A stretch of 64,000 nucleotides of DNA, from the NCBI GenBank assembly GCA_004558535.1, contig SFCP01000001.1, positions 3,816 through 67,815 of the forward strand, given 5' to 3'. Origin of the DNA: Bacteroidales bacterium. Lineage in GTDB: Bacteria; Bacteroidota; Bacteroidia; Bacteroidales; Bacteroidaceae. This document shows positions 53,598 through 63,402 of the stretch, one piece after another. How positions within the stretch are numbered: position 1 is the first letter of the stretch; the number at the start of each line of letters is the position of its first letter. The notes beneath the pieces were generated by a model, which had not been told where the DNA came from, ran no database searches, and saw nothing but the letters and a program-made list of their open reading frames with translations. A program made the position numbers and the translations under genes.

Positions 53598-54914
53598 TCA
53601 GCCAAAGGAGATGACAGACCCGGCAGTAGCCGTCGAGGAGTCAATCTCGATAGGCATGTCGCCCTGGGCTTTGTTTTTGATTTCGTTGAGCACTTCCTTG
53701 CTACGTTTGAACGTCGGGGTGAGTTCAATCATGGAGATGACTTCCTCGTTGTCCAGATCGTCCGGCCCAAACAGGTAGATGCGCGGGCGGCGCTTGCGTC
53801 CGCCTTTTTTGTCGGCGGGTCCGTAGAAAATGTCGCGTCGTTCGGCGTTCTCTTCCTGCTTTTCCGTTTCTTTTTCGTTGCGTTCCTTTACTTCTTTCTC
53901 CATCTTGTCCTTCATTCCCGGCACGTTGGTGATGCCGAAACCGGTAGCCAGGATGGTGATTTTCACCTTGTTGTCGAGTGTCGGGTCGGTGCTGAGTCCC
54001 CACTTCGTCTCGACGTCGTCGTGGAAGTGCGACATAAATTCGTGCACCTCGTTCATCTCCTCCATCATGAGCTGGTCGCCGTCGGACTTGGTGCAGAAGG
54101 AAATGGACAGGAGGACTTTCTTCGAGTTGAAGATGTCGTTGTTGTTGAGCAGCGGCGAGTGGAGTGCATCGTTGATGGCTTTGCTCACGCGGCTGTCGCC
54201 TTCGCCAAATCCTGTCGACATGATGGCTACGCCTCCGTCCTTGAGCACGGTGCATACGTCGCGGAAGTCCAGGTTGATGATGCCGTGCATGGTGATGATT
54301 TCGGCGATGCTTCGTGCTGCCACCGAGAGGGTGTTGTCCGCCTTCTCGAAAGCGGAGAGCACATTGAGGTCAGGATAGATCTCGCGGAGTCTTTCGTTGT
54401 TGATGACGAGCAGTGCGTCGACGTGTTTAGAGATTTCCTCGACGCCATCGAGTGCCTGGTCAATTTTGCGGTTGCCTTCGAAGAGGAAAGGTATGGTGAC
54501 GATGCCGACGGTCAGTATTCCCTTGGCTTTGGCTTCGCGTGCGATGACGGGGGCGGCTCCGGTGCCGGTACCACCTCCCATGCCTGCGGTGATGAAGACC
54601 ATTTTGGTGCCGTCGTCCAGCATCCGGCGGATTTTATCTACGCTTTCCTCGGCCGCTTCGCGTGCCCGTTCGGGCCGGTTGCCTGCGCCGAGTCCTTCGC
54701 TGCCCAGCTGGAGTCGTTCGCTGATGGGTGAGTCGTGCAGGGCTTTGGCATCGGTGTTACAGAGTACGAAGTTCACGTCGTGAATGCCCTCGCGAAACAT
54801 ATGGTTGACGGCATTGCCGCCACCGCCTCCCACGCCGATCACTTTTATAATGGATGGTGTGGCCGTAGGTGCGTTTTCCAGGTCGATGAGTAGGTCTTGA
54901 TTATTTTCAGCCAT
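53598..54914 (-). CDS. ftsZ: Cell division GTPase FtsZ
   Basis: The 438-aa tubulin homologue assembles the division ring. GTP-binding motifs are IGVGGGGGNAVNHM (26-39) and the tubulin signature GMGGGTGTGAAPVIA (111-125). The catalytic T7 loop is NLDFRDV (Asn214, Asp216, Asp219), fully conventional. The C-terminal region after about 330 is a charged linker (KMEKEVKERNEKETEKQEEN) followed by PRIYLFGPDDLDNEEVISMI and TPTFKRSKEVL, and the protein ends AGSVISFG. It starts 3 bp after ftsA and is followed by a second ftsZ-like gene; of the two, this copy keeps the canonical residues. Confidence 0.96.
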   Translation of the reverse strand: MAENNQDLLIDLENAPTATPSIIKVIGVGGGGGNAVNHMFREGIHDVNFVLCNTDAKALHDSPISERLQLGSEGLGAGNRPERAREAAEESVDKIRRMLDDGTKMVFITAGMGGGTGTGAAPVIAREAKAKGILTVGIVTIPFLFEGNRKIDQALDGVEEISKHVDALLVINNERLREIYPDLNVLSAFEKADNTLSVAARSIAEIITMHGIINLDFRDVCTVLKDGGVAIMSTGFGEGDSRVSKAINDALHSPLLNNNDIFNSKKVLLSISFCTKSDGDQLMMEEMNEVHEFMSHFHDDVETKWGLSTDPTLDNKVKITILATGFGITNVPGMKDKMEKEVKERNEKETEKQEENAERRDIFYGPADKKGGRKRRPRIYLFGPDDLDNEEVISMIELTPTFKRSKEVLNEIKNKAQGDMPIEIDSSTATAGSVISFG

Positions 54915-54917
54915 GGT

Positions 54918-56357
54918 TTATTCTCCTTTTTCCGTTTCCTTTTTGTTATTTGAGGTCAGGTTGTCCTCTTCGCTCACCATATTTTGTGCGAGGTCCATGA
55001 ATTTATTGAGGAATTTGCGGAAGCCGCTTTTTTTCTTGGGCTTTTTGATTTCTTCTTCCTCCTCCTCGCTGTCTGTGTTTTGGGAGTTGTTTTCGTTGTT
55101 TTTAGCCTGTTCTGCAGCTTGTTCTGCCGCCAGTCTGATTTTTTCCTCTTCCTGTCGGCGTTTTTCCTCGGCTTGGAAGATATCGTTGGTATTGTCGCCG
55201 ATGTCACCGCCGCAGCAGTTGAGGTTGGCTTCGTCGATGATGGCCAGTGCGGCGTTGTAGGAGCCATCGCGGTTGAAGTCGTTGATGCCGGTGCGTGTTT
55301 GCAGGCGTGATTTGTTGAGGAAGCGTTTTTTGGTAAAGCCTGTGAGTTCCTCGATAGCCTTGTCGATGTCCTTGATTTGGGCAGCGCCGCCGGTAACGAT
55401 GATTCCCGCGATAAGTTGTGAGGGATCGTATTTCGAGAGTGTGATTTGGTTGGAAATATTGAGGATGATTTCCTCCATGCGTGCCTCGATGAGTCCGCAG
55501 AGTTCTTCGTATTTGACTTGTCGTCCGTCCTCGAGTTGTATGGGAGCGGCATCCTCGTCGGGATCGGCGTAGGCCGCCGAACCGTACTTGAGTTTCAGTC
55601 TTTCCGCCTCTTTGTCGTCGATTTGCAGCGAGGCGATATCGCGGTTGATGTTGGCGCCGCCCAGGGGTATGACGGCGAGGTGGCGCAGCAGGTTGTTCTT
55701 GAATACCGCCACGCTGGTGGTCTCGGCGCCCATGTCGACGAATACGCATCCGCTTCGCTTTTCGCTTTCGGTCAGCATGGAGTCGGCCAGTCGCAGCACG
55801 GTGATGGGCATGTCGGCGATGTTGACGCCGGCAGCGTGGAAGCAGTGGGTGATGCCTTCGCGCACGGTCGAGTTGGCTACGATGTTGAGGTAGCGACCTT
55901 CGATGCTTTCGGTCGGGATGCCCACGGGGTCAATCTGGAATTGCGTGCCCAGCTTGAACTCTTGCGGCACGGCCTCCAGAATTTCGCGCTCGGGGGAGCT
56001 GGCCTGGTGGTTGGTATTGGCAATTTCGGCCACGATTTCGGCCGACACAATGGTCTTTTCGTGGAAGCAGCGGGTCACGGTGTTGGCCACGGTGTGCATG
56101 CCCATGCCGCCGATGCCCACATAGACGCGGCTGATGCTCTTTTGCAGTTTTTTCTCCAGCCGTTCCTTGATATTGGTGATGCACTGCGTCATTTTATTGA
56201 CGTTGTTGATGCGTCCCTTTCGGATAAAGGTGTCCGAAGGTTCCTGTGCGCAGGCCAGAACCTGTATTGCGCCGTCGGGTTGCTTGCGTCCGGCGAGTGC
56301 TGTGACTTTTGAGGAGCCCAGTTCGATAGCTACGATGAAATTGTCGTCTGTTGCCAT
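54918..56357 (-). CDS. ftsA: Cell division protein FtsA
   Basis: The 479-aa actin-fold protein tethers FtsZ to the membrane. Phosphate motifs are AIELGSSKVTALAG (11-24) and VDMGAETTSVAVF, with the adenosine motif IIVTGGAAQIKDI. The 1C domain lies between. The C-terminal part has a long charged linker (EEKRRQEEEKIRL; DSEEEEEEIKKPKKK) and then the amphipathic helix FRKFLNKFMDLAQNMV, the expected membrane-targeting sequence, followed by a short charged tail. It lies between ftsQ (55 bp) and ftsZ (3 bp) in the standard dcw order. Confidence 0.95.
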   Translation of the reverse strand: MATDDNFIVAIELGSSKVTALAGRKQPDGAIQVLACAQEPSDTFIRKGRINNVNKMTQCITNIKERLEKKLQKSISRVYVGIGGMGMHTVANTVTRCFHEKTIVSAEIVAEIANTNHQASSPEREILEAVPQEFKLGTQFQIDPVGIPTESIEGRYLNIVANSTVREGITHCFHAAGVNIADMPITVLRLADSMLTESEKRSGCVFVDMGAETTSVAVFKNNLLRHLAVIPLGGANINRDIASLQIDDKEAERLKLKYGSAAYADPDEDAAPIQLEDGRQVKYEELCGLIEARMEEIILNISNQITLSKYDPSQLIAGIIVTGGAAQIKDIDKAIEELTGFTKKRFLNKSRLQTRTGINDFNRDGSYNAALAIIDEANLNCCGGDIGDNTNDIFQAEEKRRQEEEKIRLAAEQAAEQAKNNENNSQNTDSEEEEEEIKKPKKKSGFRKFLNKFMDLAQNMVSEEDNLTSNNKKETEKGE

Positions 56358-56412
56358 ATATTTTTCTTGTTTGTTGTGCGTGATGAGGTAGGGGAGGGTC
56401 GGTGTGTCCGGC

Positions 56413-57144
56413 TCAGATACGGGTGGCCACCACCTGGTTGTAGTATTCTACGTTGATGGATTCGTAGGTATTCCAGCCGGCTTTGGGGAGTGCCTGCTCG
56501 TAGAAAGCGCGCAGGTTGCGGAATTTCCGCTCCAGGCTGTCGGTGGTGCCGAAGTGTACCACCATGTTGCTGCCCACGCGGGTGTAGAGGTCCATCTTGC
56601 GGTCGCGGCGCACGTGGATTTGCGTGATCATGTCGTTCCAGAAGGCGTTGTCGCGCAGGTAGCAGGCCATGGGCACCAGCTGCTTCTTGACATAGATGGA
56701 GTCGATGCGTCCGGTGGCCACCACGAGGTCGGCGTGGTAGTCGCGCTCCTCCATTCTGTCGCCCTCGGCGTCGATGTAGTAGCCCGGTTGTCCGTCGGGC
56801 ATGATGCGCAGCAGGGGGAGGCGTTGCGTGATGGTCAGGTTGACCACGCCGTTGGGCGCTTTGAAGCATACGGCCTCCTTGATAAATCCGTTGCCTTGTA
56901 GTATATCCTCGATGCGTTTCCCGTCGACCGAATCCATCGGCAGGCCCACGGGATAGACGTTGGCCTTTTTCAGTAGGCGGTAGACCTCGTCGGCGGTGAT
57001 AAATCCGTTGTGCAGGCTATCGGTAAAGGTCACCTGTACCATACGGCAGGGGGTGTTGTCGCCCTTGCCCGATACATGGATGAAAGCGTAGACCAGGTAG
57101 CTGGCCAGGATGAGCAGTAGCAGTAGTTTCAGCAGGGTTTTCAT
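56413..57144 (-). CDS. ftsQ: Cell division protein FtsQ
   Basis: The 243-aa bitopic membrane protein has one N-terminal helix (LLKLLLLLILASYLVYAFIH, residues 4-23), a POTRA-like segment (CRMVQVTFTDSLHNGFITAD, then ILQGNGFIKEAVCFKAPNG) and the FtsQ beta domain (RKMDLYTRVGSNMVVHFGTT; RAFYEQALPKAGWNTYESIN). It belongs to the FtsQ/DivIB divisome scaffold acting in the periplasm. Sequence is weakly conserved in this family, but the position between murC and ftsA makes the assignment firm. Confidence 0.9.
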   Translation of the reverse strand: MKTLLKLLLLLILASYLVYAFIHVSGKGDNTPCRMVQVTFTDSLHNGFITADEVYRLLKKANVYPVGLPMDSVDGKRIEDILQGNGFIKEAVCFKAPNGVVNLTITQRLPLLRIMPDGQPGYYIDAEGDRMEERDYHADLVVATGRIDSIYVKKQLVPMACYLRDNAFWNDMITQIHVRRDRKMDLYTRVGSNMVVHFGTTDSLERKFRNLRAFYEQALPKAGWNTYESINVEYYNQVVATRI

Positions 57145-57200
57145 GCCGGCGTGGGGTTTGGTTCGGATGGTGTGACGTAGGGAGTGAGGCAGGTGGCAGG

Positions 57201-58589
57201 TTATCGGCCGGCCTGCTTGCGGCGCAGGATTTCAGCCAGTTGCGGCACGGTATTGTCCAGGTCGCCTGCGCCCAATACCACCAGCACGTCAAAGTCGCCC
57301 TGCTCCACCAGTGCGGGCACTTCCTCCTTGCGACACAGGCGCTTCTCCATGTCGGGGCGCAACTCGTCGTAGATGATTTGGCTCGTCACGCCCGGGATGG
57401 GTGCTTCGCGGGCCGGATAGATTTCGGTCAGTATGACCTCGTCGAGCAGCGACAGGGCTTCGGCAAACTCGCGGTGGAAGTCGCGGGTGCGGGTGTAGAG
57501 ATGGGGCTGGAAGATGGCGCTGATCTTGCGTCCGGTGAAGACTTCGCGCAGCGACAGGATGCTTTGGCGGATTTCCTCGGGGTGGTGGGCATAGTCGCTC
57601 AGGAAGACCGTGTGTTCGTTCTTGATTTTGAAGTCAAATCGCCGGTCTACGCCCGAGAAACTCAGCATGGCGGTGCGGATTTCCTCGGCGGTGGCGCCGG
57701 CTATCTGTGCCAGGGCCATGGCTGCGATGCCGTTGTCGATATTGATGCTCACGGGGACGCCCAGTTCCACGCCGGGAATGTTGCCCAGGGGCGAGACGAA
57801 GTCGAACGTGATGCGTCCGCCGCCAATCTTGAGGTTTTCGGCGTGGAAGTCACCCTCGGTGCGGCCATAGTCGAAGCGTCGCACGCCCGGTTGCAGTCGT
57901 TCCTCGATGTTCACGCCGCGGCGGATGATGAGTGCGCCGCCCGGTTGGATGAGCTCGGTATAGTGGCTGAAGCTCTCGCGATAGGCTTCCGCTGTGCCAT
58001 AGATGTCCAGGTGGTCCGCATCGGCCGCTGTGATGACCGTGGCATAGGGGCGCAGCTGATGAAAGGAGCGGTCGAACTCGTCGGCCTCGATGACCACGTA
58101 GTCGCTGTCGCGGTTGAGCAGGTAGTTTGTGCCATAGTTTTTGCTGATGCCGCCCAGGAAGGCGTTGCATCCCGTGCTGCTTTGGTGCAGCAGGTGGGCC
58201 AGCATCGTGGTTGTGGTCGTCTTGCCGTGTGTGCCGGCCACGCAGAGTCCCTTCATGCTCCGTGTGAGCAGTCCCAGGACGTAGGCGCGCTTGCAGACCT
58301 CGAATCCGTTGTTGCGAAACCATTGCAGCTCGCGGTGGTCAGCCGGTATGGCGGGGGTGTAGACCACCAGTGTGTGGCGGGCATCGCGAAAGGCCGCCGG
58401 TATGGCTTCGGGGTCGTCGGTATAGTGGATTTGCGCGCCCTCGTCGCAGAGGCGGCGCGTCAGTTCCGTTTCGGTGCGGTCGTATCCGCCCACGGCCAAT
58501 CCATCGGTCAGGTAGTAGCGTACGAGCGCGCTCATGCCGATGCCGCCGGCACCGATGAAGTAGATCGAATGTAGTTGTTCTCTGTTCAT
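57201..58589 (-). CDS. murC: UDP-N-acetylmuramate--L-alanine ligase
   Basis: The 462-aa cytoplasmic Mur ligase adds L-Ala to UDP-MurNAc in peptidoglycan synthesis. The N-terminal Rossmann motif is FIGAGGIGMSAL (11-22). The ATP loop is AGTHGKTTTTTM (118-129), followed by YVVIEADEFDRSF, and the C-terminal domain has DYAHHPEEI and FQPHLYTRTRDF. The length is normal. It is the first gene of the minus-strand division cluster in this window; the genes that usually precede it (murG, ftsW, murD and so on) are absent, replaced upstream by cassette copy 6 and divergent leuS. Its likely promoter is at 58800-58807, with a leader of about 200 nt. Confidence 0.95.
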   Translation of the reverse strand: MNREQLHSIYFIGAGGIGMSALVRYYLTDGLAVGGYDRTETELTRRLCDEGAQIHYTDDPEAIPAAFRDARHTLVVYTPAIPADHRELQWFRNNGFEVCKRAYVLGLLTRSMKGLCVAGTHGKTTTTTMLAHLLHQSSTGCNAFLGGISKNYGTNYLLNRDSDYVVIEADEFDRSFHQLRPYATVITAADADHLDIYGTAEAYRESFSHYTELIQPGGALIIRRGVNIEERLQPGVRRFDYGRTEGDFHAENLKIGGGRITFDFVSPLGNIPGVELGVPVSINIDNGIAAMALAQIAGATAEEIRTAMLSFSGVDRRFDFKIKNEHTVFLSDYAHHPEEIRQSILSLREVFTGRKISAIFQPHLYTRTRDFHREFAEALSLLDEVILTEIYPAREAPIPGVTSQIIYDELRPDMEKRLCRKEEVPALVEQGDFDVLVVLGAGDLDNTVPQLAEILRRKQAGR

Positions 58590-58799
58590 GATTGGGTGGT
58601 TTTTATGGTGCGGAAGCCTCTTCGGTCGTCTCTGCTCCGTTTTTCTGTGGGTTTACGGTGCGTGGAGGCGTGGGAATTTGGCGTCCCGTGCTGTGCCGGC
58701 GTGCTGCTGTACTTACCGGCAAGCACAAAGGGCGGCGTTTTTTAGGGATTTCGCCACCTGTAATCGGCCGCTTTCGTGGTGCGGGTCCGTATTAGACGG

Positions 58800-58807
58800 C
58801 AAAGATA
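58800..58807 (-). promoter_or_regulatory. -7 element for the murC-fts cluster
   Basis: The minus strand reads TATCTTTG; a TTTG lies 26 bp further upstream, too far for a good -33. Nothing else is seen between 58590 and 58927. Confidence 0.45.
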
Positions 58808-58927
58808 GTAATTTTAATTGGTAAGTAGGCGGGCAAAGGTATTTTTATATCAGATGTGCGAAAATTTGCTGCGCGAGGGGTATTTGACGGAGGCTTTGTG
58901 CGGGGAACTGCCGTCCGGCTCCGGTGT

Positions 58928-59228
58928 CAAATGTTAAAATGGGAAGAGCCGGATTTGGATTTTGCGGGAAAAAGCAGTATCTTTGTCTCAGCAAAGGAGG
59001 AAACCGTACCCGTCAGGCGGCTTCCTCCTTTTTTAGGTCCTGCCTGCGCGCAAAATTATCCGGCACTTGGAAAAAATTACAAAGGACTTGGTTTTATCTA
59101 CGTCCCGGATCGTTGAAATTAGTCGGCACTTGGCGGAAACGGACTGCTGTGTAATAGGAAAAATCCGGCACAAAACGGGCGTTTAGAAAAGTTTATGTTA
59201 AATCTACCTATGCATTTCTGTGCACTTT
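58928..59228 (+). repeat. Cassette repeat copy 6 (forward)
   Basis: Edge AAATGTTAAAATGGG; TTTG 58954-58957, 20 bp, TATCTTTG 58978-58985; seven bases; stem AAAGGAGGAAACCG with CGGCTTCCTCCTTT (58993-59031, one A-C mismatch) and a T-run. Then 21-bp units with AAAATTATCCGGCACTTGG, AAAAATTACAAAGGACTTGG and GAAATTAGTCGGCACTTGG, and the right edge GTTAAATCTACCTATGCATT to TGCACTTT. A 60-codon frame (58935-59116) is open through it. It points toward leuS. Confidence 0.85.
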
Positions 59229-59395
59229 GTCGCCGCAGAGGTCACGCGCCGGGGCGATAATTATCTACTAAGAGAATTTTCAAAAGTTGTATGACTGGAT
59301 AACTTTTCCTGTAAACGCTCTTCCTTGTCCGTAATCTCTTTGTCAAGTTTGTCACTTCCCAATTGCCGCTTTTCTAATGCTGAGTCAAGCCGTTT

Positions 59396-59500
59396 TCTCT
59401 CGGCTTGCACTAACTCTGGCTTCGCCCAAGTTAGGCTGCGCCTCGGCATAGCTCAAAAAAAACAAGTTTTTCTTGGCTCTTCTCTCGGCTTGCAACTTTG
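59396..59500 (+). promoter_or_regulatory. Repeat-bearing promoter region of leuS
   Basis: TCTCTCGGCTTGCA occurs at 59396-59409 and 59481-59494. Between them are the palindrome CTAACT/AGTTAG (59410-59434) and AAGTTTTTCTT. The second copy runs into CAACTTTG (59493-59500), a -7-like element 22 bp before the leuS ATG, with TTTTTCTTGG at 59467-59476 as a possible -33. From memory, related GGCTTGCACTA/GCCTCGGCATAGCTC sequences recur in front of many Bacteroides genes. Confidence 0.5.
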
Positions 59501-59521
59501 TCCCCCAAATATTGAGAAAGA

Positions 59522-62374
59522 ATGGACTATAATTTTAAGGAAATCGAGAAGAAGTGGCACCAAGTTTGGGCCCAAGAAAAAACGTACCACGTAGAGACGG
59601 ACGGCAGTAAGCCTAAGTTCTACGTGCTCAATATGTTTCCCTATCCCTCGGGCGCAGGACTGCACGTGGGACACCCGCTGGGATATATTGCTTCCGACAT
59701 CTATGCACGCTACAAACGCTTGCAGGGCTACAACGTGCTGAACCCCATGGGCTACGACGCCTACGGACTGCCCGCCGAGCAGTTTGCTATACAGACCGGA
59801 CAGCACCCGGCCATCACAACGGTGAAGAATATCAACCGCTACCGCGAACAGCTGGACAATATCGGATTCTCGTTCGACTGGGACCGCGAAGTGCGCACCT
59901 GTGACCCGCAATACTACCACTGGACACAGTGGGCTTTCCAGAAGATGTTCAACTCGTTCTACTGCGAGCGCTGCCAGTCGGCCATGCCTATCGAAAAACT
60001 TATCGAAAAGTTTGCAAAGAGCGGTACGGAGGGTCTGCACGCCGTCGGAACCGAGGAACTGCACTTTACGGCAGACGAATGGAACGCCATGAGCGAGACA
60101 GAGCACGAACAGGTGCTGATGAACTACCGCATAGCCTACCTCGGCGAGACCATGGTGAACTGGTGCCCGCAGCTGGGTACGGTGCTGGCCAACGACGAAG
60201 TGGTGGACGGCGTCAGCGAACGCGGCGGATACCCCGTGGTGCAGAAGAAGATGCGCCAGTGGTGCCTGCGCGTCTCGGCCTACGCCCGTCGATTGCTCGA
60301 AGGACTTGACACGCTCGACTGGTCCGACTCGATCAAGGAAACACAGCGCAACTGGATCGGACGTTCCGAGGGAACAGAGATGCAGTTCCGCGTGAAGGAC
60401 AGCGACCGCTCCTTTACCATCTTTACCACCCGCGCCGACACCATCTTTGGCGTGACGTTTATGGTGCTCGCTCCCGAGAGTGAGCTGGTGGCCGAACTGA
60501 CCACCGACGCACAGCGCGCCGAGGTAGAGGCGTACATCGAAGCCACCAAGAAACGCACCGAGCGCGAGCGCATCGCCGACCGCCGTGTGACGGGTGTTTT
60601 CTCGGGTTCCTATGCCATCAACCCCTTTACCGGCGAAGCCATCCCCGTATGGATCTCCGACTATGTGCTGGCCGGCTACGGCACCGGCGCCATCATGGCC
60701 GTTCCGGCACACGATTCGCGCGACTATGCCTTTGCCCGTCACTTCGGCCTGCCCGTCGTGCCGCTGATTGAGGGCGCCGACGTGTCCGAAAAGAGCTTCG
60801 ACGCCAAAGAGGGTATCGTGATGAACTCCCCCGCCGCCGGCAAGGAGGCCCTGGACGGTTTCTCGCTCAACGGACTGAGCGTGCCCGAGGCCATCGCTGC
60901 CACCAAGGCATTCGTGACGGCGCACGGATTGGGCCGCGTCAAGGTGAACTACCGCCTGCGCGACGCCATCTTCAGCCGTCAGCGCTATTGGGGCGAACCC
61001 TTCCCCGTATATTATAAGGACGGTATGCCTCGGATGGTACCCGAGGACTGCCTGCCCCTCGAATTGCCCGAAGTGACGAAGTTCCTGCCCACCGAAAGCG
61101 GCGAGCCCCCCTTGGGCAACGCTACCCGATGGGCCTGGGATACGGTCAACAACTGTGTGACAGAGAATAGCCGCGTGGACAACGTGACCGTGTTCCCCCT
61201 GGAGCTCAACACCATGCCGGGATTTGCCGGTTCGTCGGCCTACTACCTGCGCTACATGGACCCGCACAACGACCAAGCCCTGCTCAGCCCCGACGCAGCA
61301 GCCTACTGGCAGCACGTCGACCTGTATGTGGGCGGCAGCGAGCACGCTACGGGCCACTTGATATACAGCCGCTTCTGGAACAAGTTCCTCTATGACCTCG
61401 GCATCTCGCAGGCTGAGGAGCCCTTCCAGAAACTGATCAACCAGGGCATGATACAGGGCCGCTCGAACTTCGTCTATCGCATCAAGGACACCAACACGTT
61501 CGTCAGCCTCGGTAAAAAGGACGCCTATGACACCACTCCCCTCCACGTCGACGTGAATATCGTGCAGAACGACGCCCTCGATATCGACGCCTTCAAGGCT
61601 TGGCGCCCCGAATATGCCACCGCAGAGTTCATCACCGAGGATGACGGCCGCTATGTCTGCGGCTGGGCCGTCGAGAAGATGTCGAAGTCGATGTACAACG
61701 TGGTCAATCCCGACCACATCGTGGAAAAATATGGCGCCGACACGCTCCGCCTCTACGAAATGTTCCTCGGTCCCATCAGCCAAAGCAAACCGTGGGACAG
61801 CAACGGCATCGACGGCTGCTTCCGCTTCCTGAAAAAGGCGTGGAGCCTGTTCTTCGACAAGGCCGGCCACTTCCTGCCCGCCGATGAAGCTCCTACGAAG
61901 GAAAACCTCAAGACCCTGCACAAACTCATCCGAAAGGTGACCGACGACATCGAGGAATTTTCCTACAACACCTCGGTCGCTGCCTTCATGATAGCCGTCG
62001 GCGAACTGGCACAGCAGAAGTGCCGCTCCCGCGAGGTGCTGGAGCAGTTCATCGTGCTGCTCGCACCCTTTGCTCCGCACATCTGCGAGGAACTGTGGCA
62101 CGCACTGGGCCACGCAGAGACGGTGTGCGACGCAGCCTGGCCCACCTGCAACGAAGAGTACCTCAAGGAGGACAGCGTGACGCTGAGTGTCAGCTTCAAC
62201 GGCAAGACCCGCTTCACACTGGATTTCCCCGCCGACGCACCGCGCGAGGAGGTGGAGCGCACCGCACTGGGTTGCGAGCAGGCGCAGAAGTACCTGGAGG
62301 GCATGAACGTGGTGAAAGTCATCGTCGTGCCCGGAAAAATTGTGAATATCGTGCTGAAACCAGCCGCTAAATAA
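59522..62374 (+). CDS. leuS: Leucyl-tRNA synthetase
   Basis: The 950-aa class I synthetase charges tRNA(Leu). The HIGH motif appears as HVGH (48-51) within [20 protein letters not shown]. The CP1 editing domain contains [18 protein letters not shown] and [20 protein letters not shown] with the editing Asp. The tRNA-binding/catalytic part includes [20 protein letters not shown], and KMSKS is at 719-723. The C-terminal anticodon-binding region and the final appended domain are present, so the gene is complete. The start ATG lies 22 bp after a -7-like CAACTTTG. A perfect terminator follows the stop. Confidence 0.97.
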   Translation: MDYNFKEIEKKWHQVWAQEKTYHVETDGSKPKFYVLNMFPYPSGAGLHVGHPLGYIASDIYARYKRLQGYNVLNPMGYDAYGLPAEQFAIQTGQHPAITTVKNINRYREQLDNIGFSFDWDREVRTCDPQYYHWTQWAFQKMFNSFYCERCQSAMPIEKLIEKFAKSGTEGLHAVGTEELHFTADEWNAMSETEHEQVLMNYRIAYLGETMVNWCPQLGTVLANDEVVDGVSERGGYPVVQKKMRQWCLRVSAYARRLLEGLDTLDWSDSIKETQRNWIGRSEGTEMQFRVKDSDRSFTIFTTRADTIFGVTFMVLAPESELVAELTTDAQRAEVEAYIEATKKRTERERIADRRVTGVFSGSYAINPFTGEAIPVWISDYVLAGYGTGAIMAVPAHDSRDYAFARHFGLPVVPLIEGADVSEKSFDAKEGIVMNSPAAGKEALDGFSLNGLSVPEAIAATKAFVTAHGLGRVKVNYRLRDAIFSRQRYWGEPFPVYYKDGMPRMVPEDCLPLELPEVTKFLPTESGEPPLGNATRWAWDTVNNCVTENSRVDNVTVFPLELNTMPGFAGSSAYYLRYMDPHNDQALLSPDAAAYWQHVDLYVGGSEHATGHLIYSRFWNKFLYDLGISQAEEPFQKLINQGMIQGRSNFVYRIKDTNTFVSLGKKDAYDTTPLHVDVNIVQNDALDIDAFKAWRPEYATAEFITEDDGRYVCGWAVEKMSKSMYNVVNPDHIVEKYGADTLRLYEMFLGPISQSKPWDSNGIDGCFRFLKKAWSLFFDKAGHFLPADEAPTKENLKTLHKLIRKVTDDIEEFSYNTSVAAFMIAVGELAQQKCRSREVLEQFIVLLAPFAPHICEELWHALGHAETVCDAAWPTCNEEYLKEDSVTLSVSFNGKTRFTLDFPADAPREEVERTALGCEQAQKYLEGMNVVKVIVVPGKIVNIVLKPAAK

Positions 62375-62381
62375 AGGATAC

Positions 62382-62420
62382 AGCGCTGCGCGCCCACGAC
62401 AGGCAAGGGCGCGCAGCGCT
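62382..62420 (+). terminator. Terminator of leuS
   Basis: AGCGCTGCGCGCCC at 62382-62395 pairs perfectly with GGGCGCGCAGCGCT at 62407-62420, followed by T-rich sequence (TTCGATTTTC). Confidence 0.8.
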
Positions 62421-62451
62421 TTCGATTTTCAAAAAAACGAAACATACAGCT

Positions 62452-63399
62452 ATGAGCACGTCCCCCCTTAACCTTAAAGTCAATTTCTTGCAGGAGTTTC
62501 GCGACTATCTGTTGATTACATTCGGTTTGCTGTGCTATGCCGTGGGCTTCACCTGCTTCCAGTTGCCCTATCAGATAACTACGGGCGGTGTGGCCGGTGC
62601 CGGCGCCGTGATATTCTACGCCACCGGCTTCCCCGTGCAGTGGACCTTCTTCCTCGTCAACATCTTCCTGCTCATCGCGGCCGTCAAAGTGCTGGGATGG
62701 CGCTTCTGCATGAAGACCATTTACGCCGTCTTCATGCTTACCTTCCTGCTCGGCTTCGTGAAGGAGGTCATGCTCTATTACGCGGACATCCATCCGGAGC
62801 TTTATCGGCTCTCTGAGGGTTATCCGCCGCAGATTGTGCGCGACAATGCATTCATGTCGTGTATCCTCGGTGCCGCCATCGAGGGTATCGGCCTGGGCGT
62901 GGTGTTCCTGAGCAACGGATCGACGGGCGGCACGGACATTATCGCCGCCATCATCAATAAATACAAGGATGTGACGCTCGGCCAGATGATGATGCTCTGC
63001 GACTTCGTGATTATCTCATCGAGTATCTTGCTGCCCGACAGCAGTATCGACAACCTGCTTTACGGCTATTGCACCTTGATTATCACCAACCTGCTCCTGG
63101 ACTACGTCGTGGACCGCGGCCGACAGTCCGTGCAGTTCTTCATCTTCTCGGACAAGTACGACGAAATCGCTTCGGCCATCAACCTGACCCACCGCGGCGT
63201 GACAGTGCTCGACGGCAAGGGCTGGTACACGAAGCAGGAGCGGAAGGTGCTGGTCGTCCTGGCGAAAAAGCGCGAAAGTACGATCATATTCCGCATTATC
63301 CAGAGCATAGACCCCAACGCCTTTGTCAGCCAAAGCAAGGTCATCGGTGTATTCGGCTACGGCTTCGATAAAATAAAAGTCAACGCAGAAAAGAAATAG
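62452..63399 (+). CDS. YitT-family membrane protein (DUF161/DUF2179)
   Basis: The 315-aa protein has five or six helices in the first 215 residues, including YLLITFGLLCYAVGFTCFQL, the family motif ITTGGVAGAG, and GLGVVFLSNGSTGGTDIIAA with the second conserved Gly/Thr-rich loop. A soluble DUF2179 domain at the C-terminus follows (FFIFSDKYDEIASAIN, RGVTVLDGKGWYT, KVIGVFGYGFDKIK). Members are common integral membrane proteins of unknown transport function. The rnhB start lies 3 bp beyond the stop, so these two genes are co-translated. Confidence 0.88.
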   Translation: MSTSPLNLKVNFLQEFRDYLLITFGLLCYAVGFTCFQLPYQITTGGVAGAGAVIFYATGFPVQWTFFLVNIFLLIAAVKVLGWRFCMKTIYAVFMLTFLLGFVKEVMLYYADIHPELYRLSEGYPPQIVRDNAFMSCILGAAIEGIGLGVVFLSNGSTGGTDIIAAIINKYKDVTLGQMMMLCDFVIISSSILLPDSSIDNLLYGYCTLIITNLLLDYVVDRGRQSVQFFIFSDKYDEIASAINLTHRGVTVLDGKGWYTKQERKVLVVLAKKRESTIIFRIIQSIDPNAFVSQSKVIGVFGYGFDKIKVNAEKK

Positions 63400-63402
63400 C
63401 CC

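Noticed and set aside
13124..59228. Cassette repeats as insertion sequences or MITEs
   Set aside because: No transposase frame, no terminal inverted repeats and no target-site duplications are apparent, although full insertion-site comparison was not possible.
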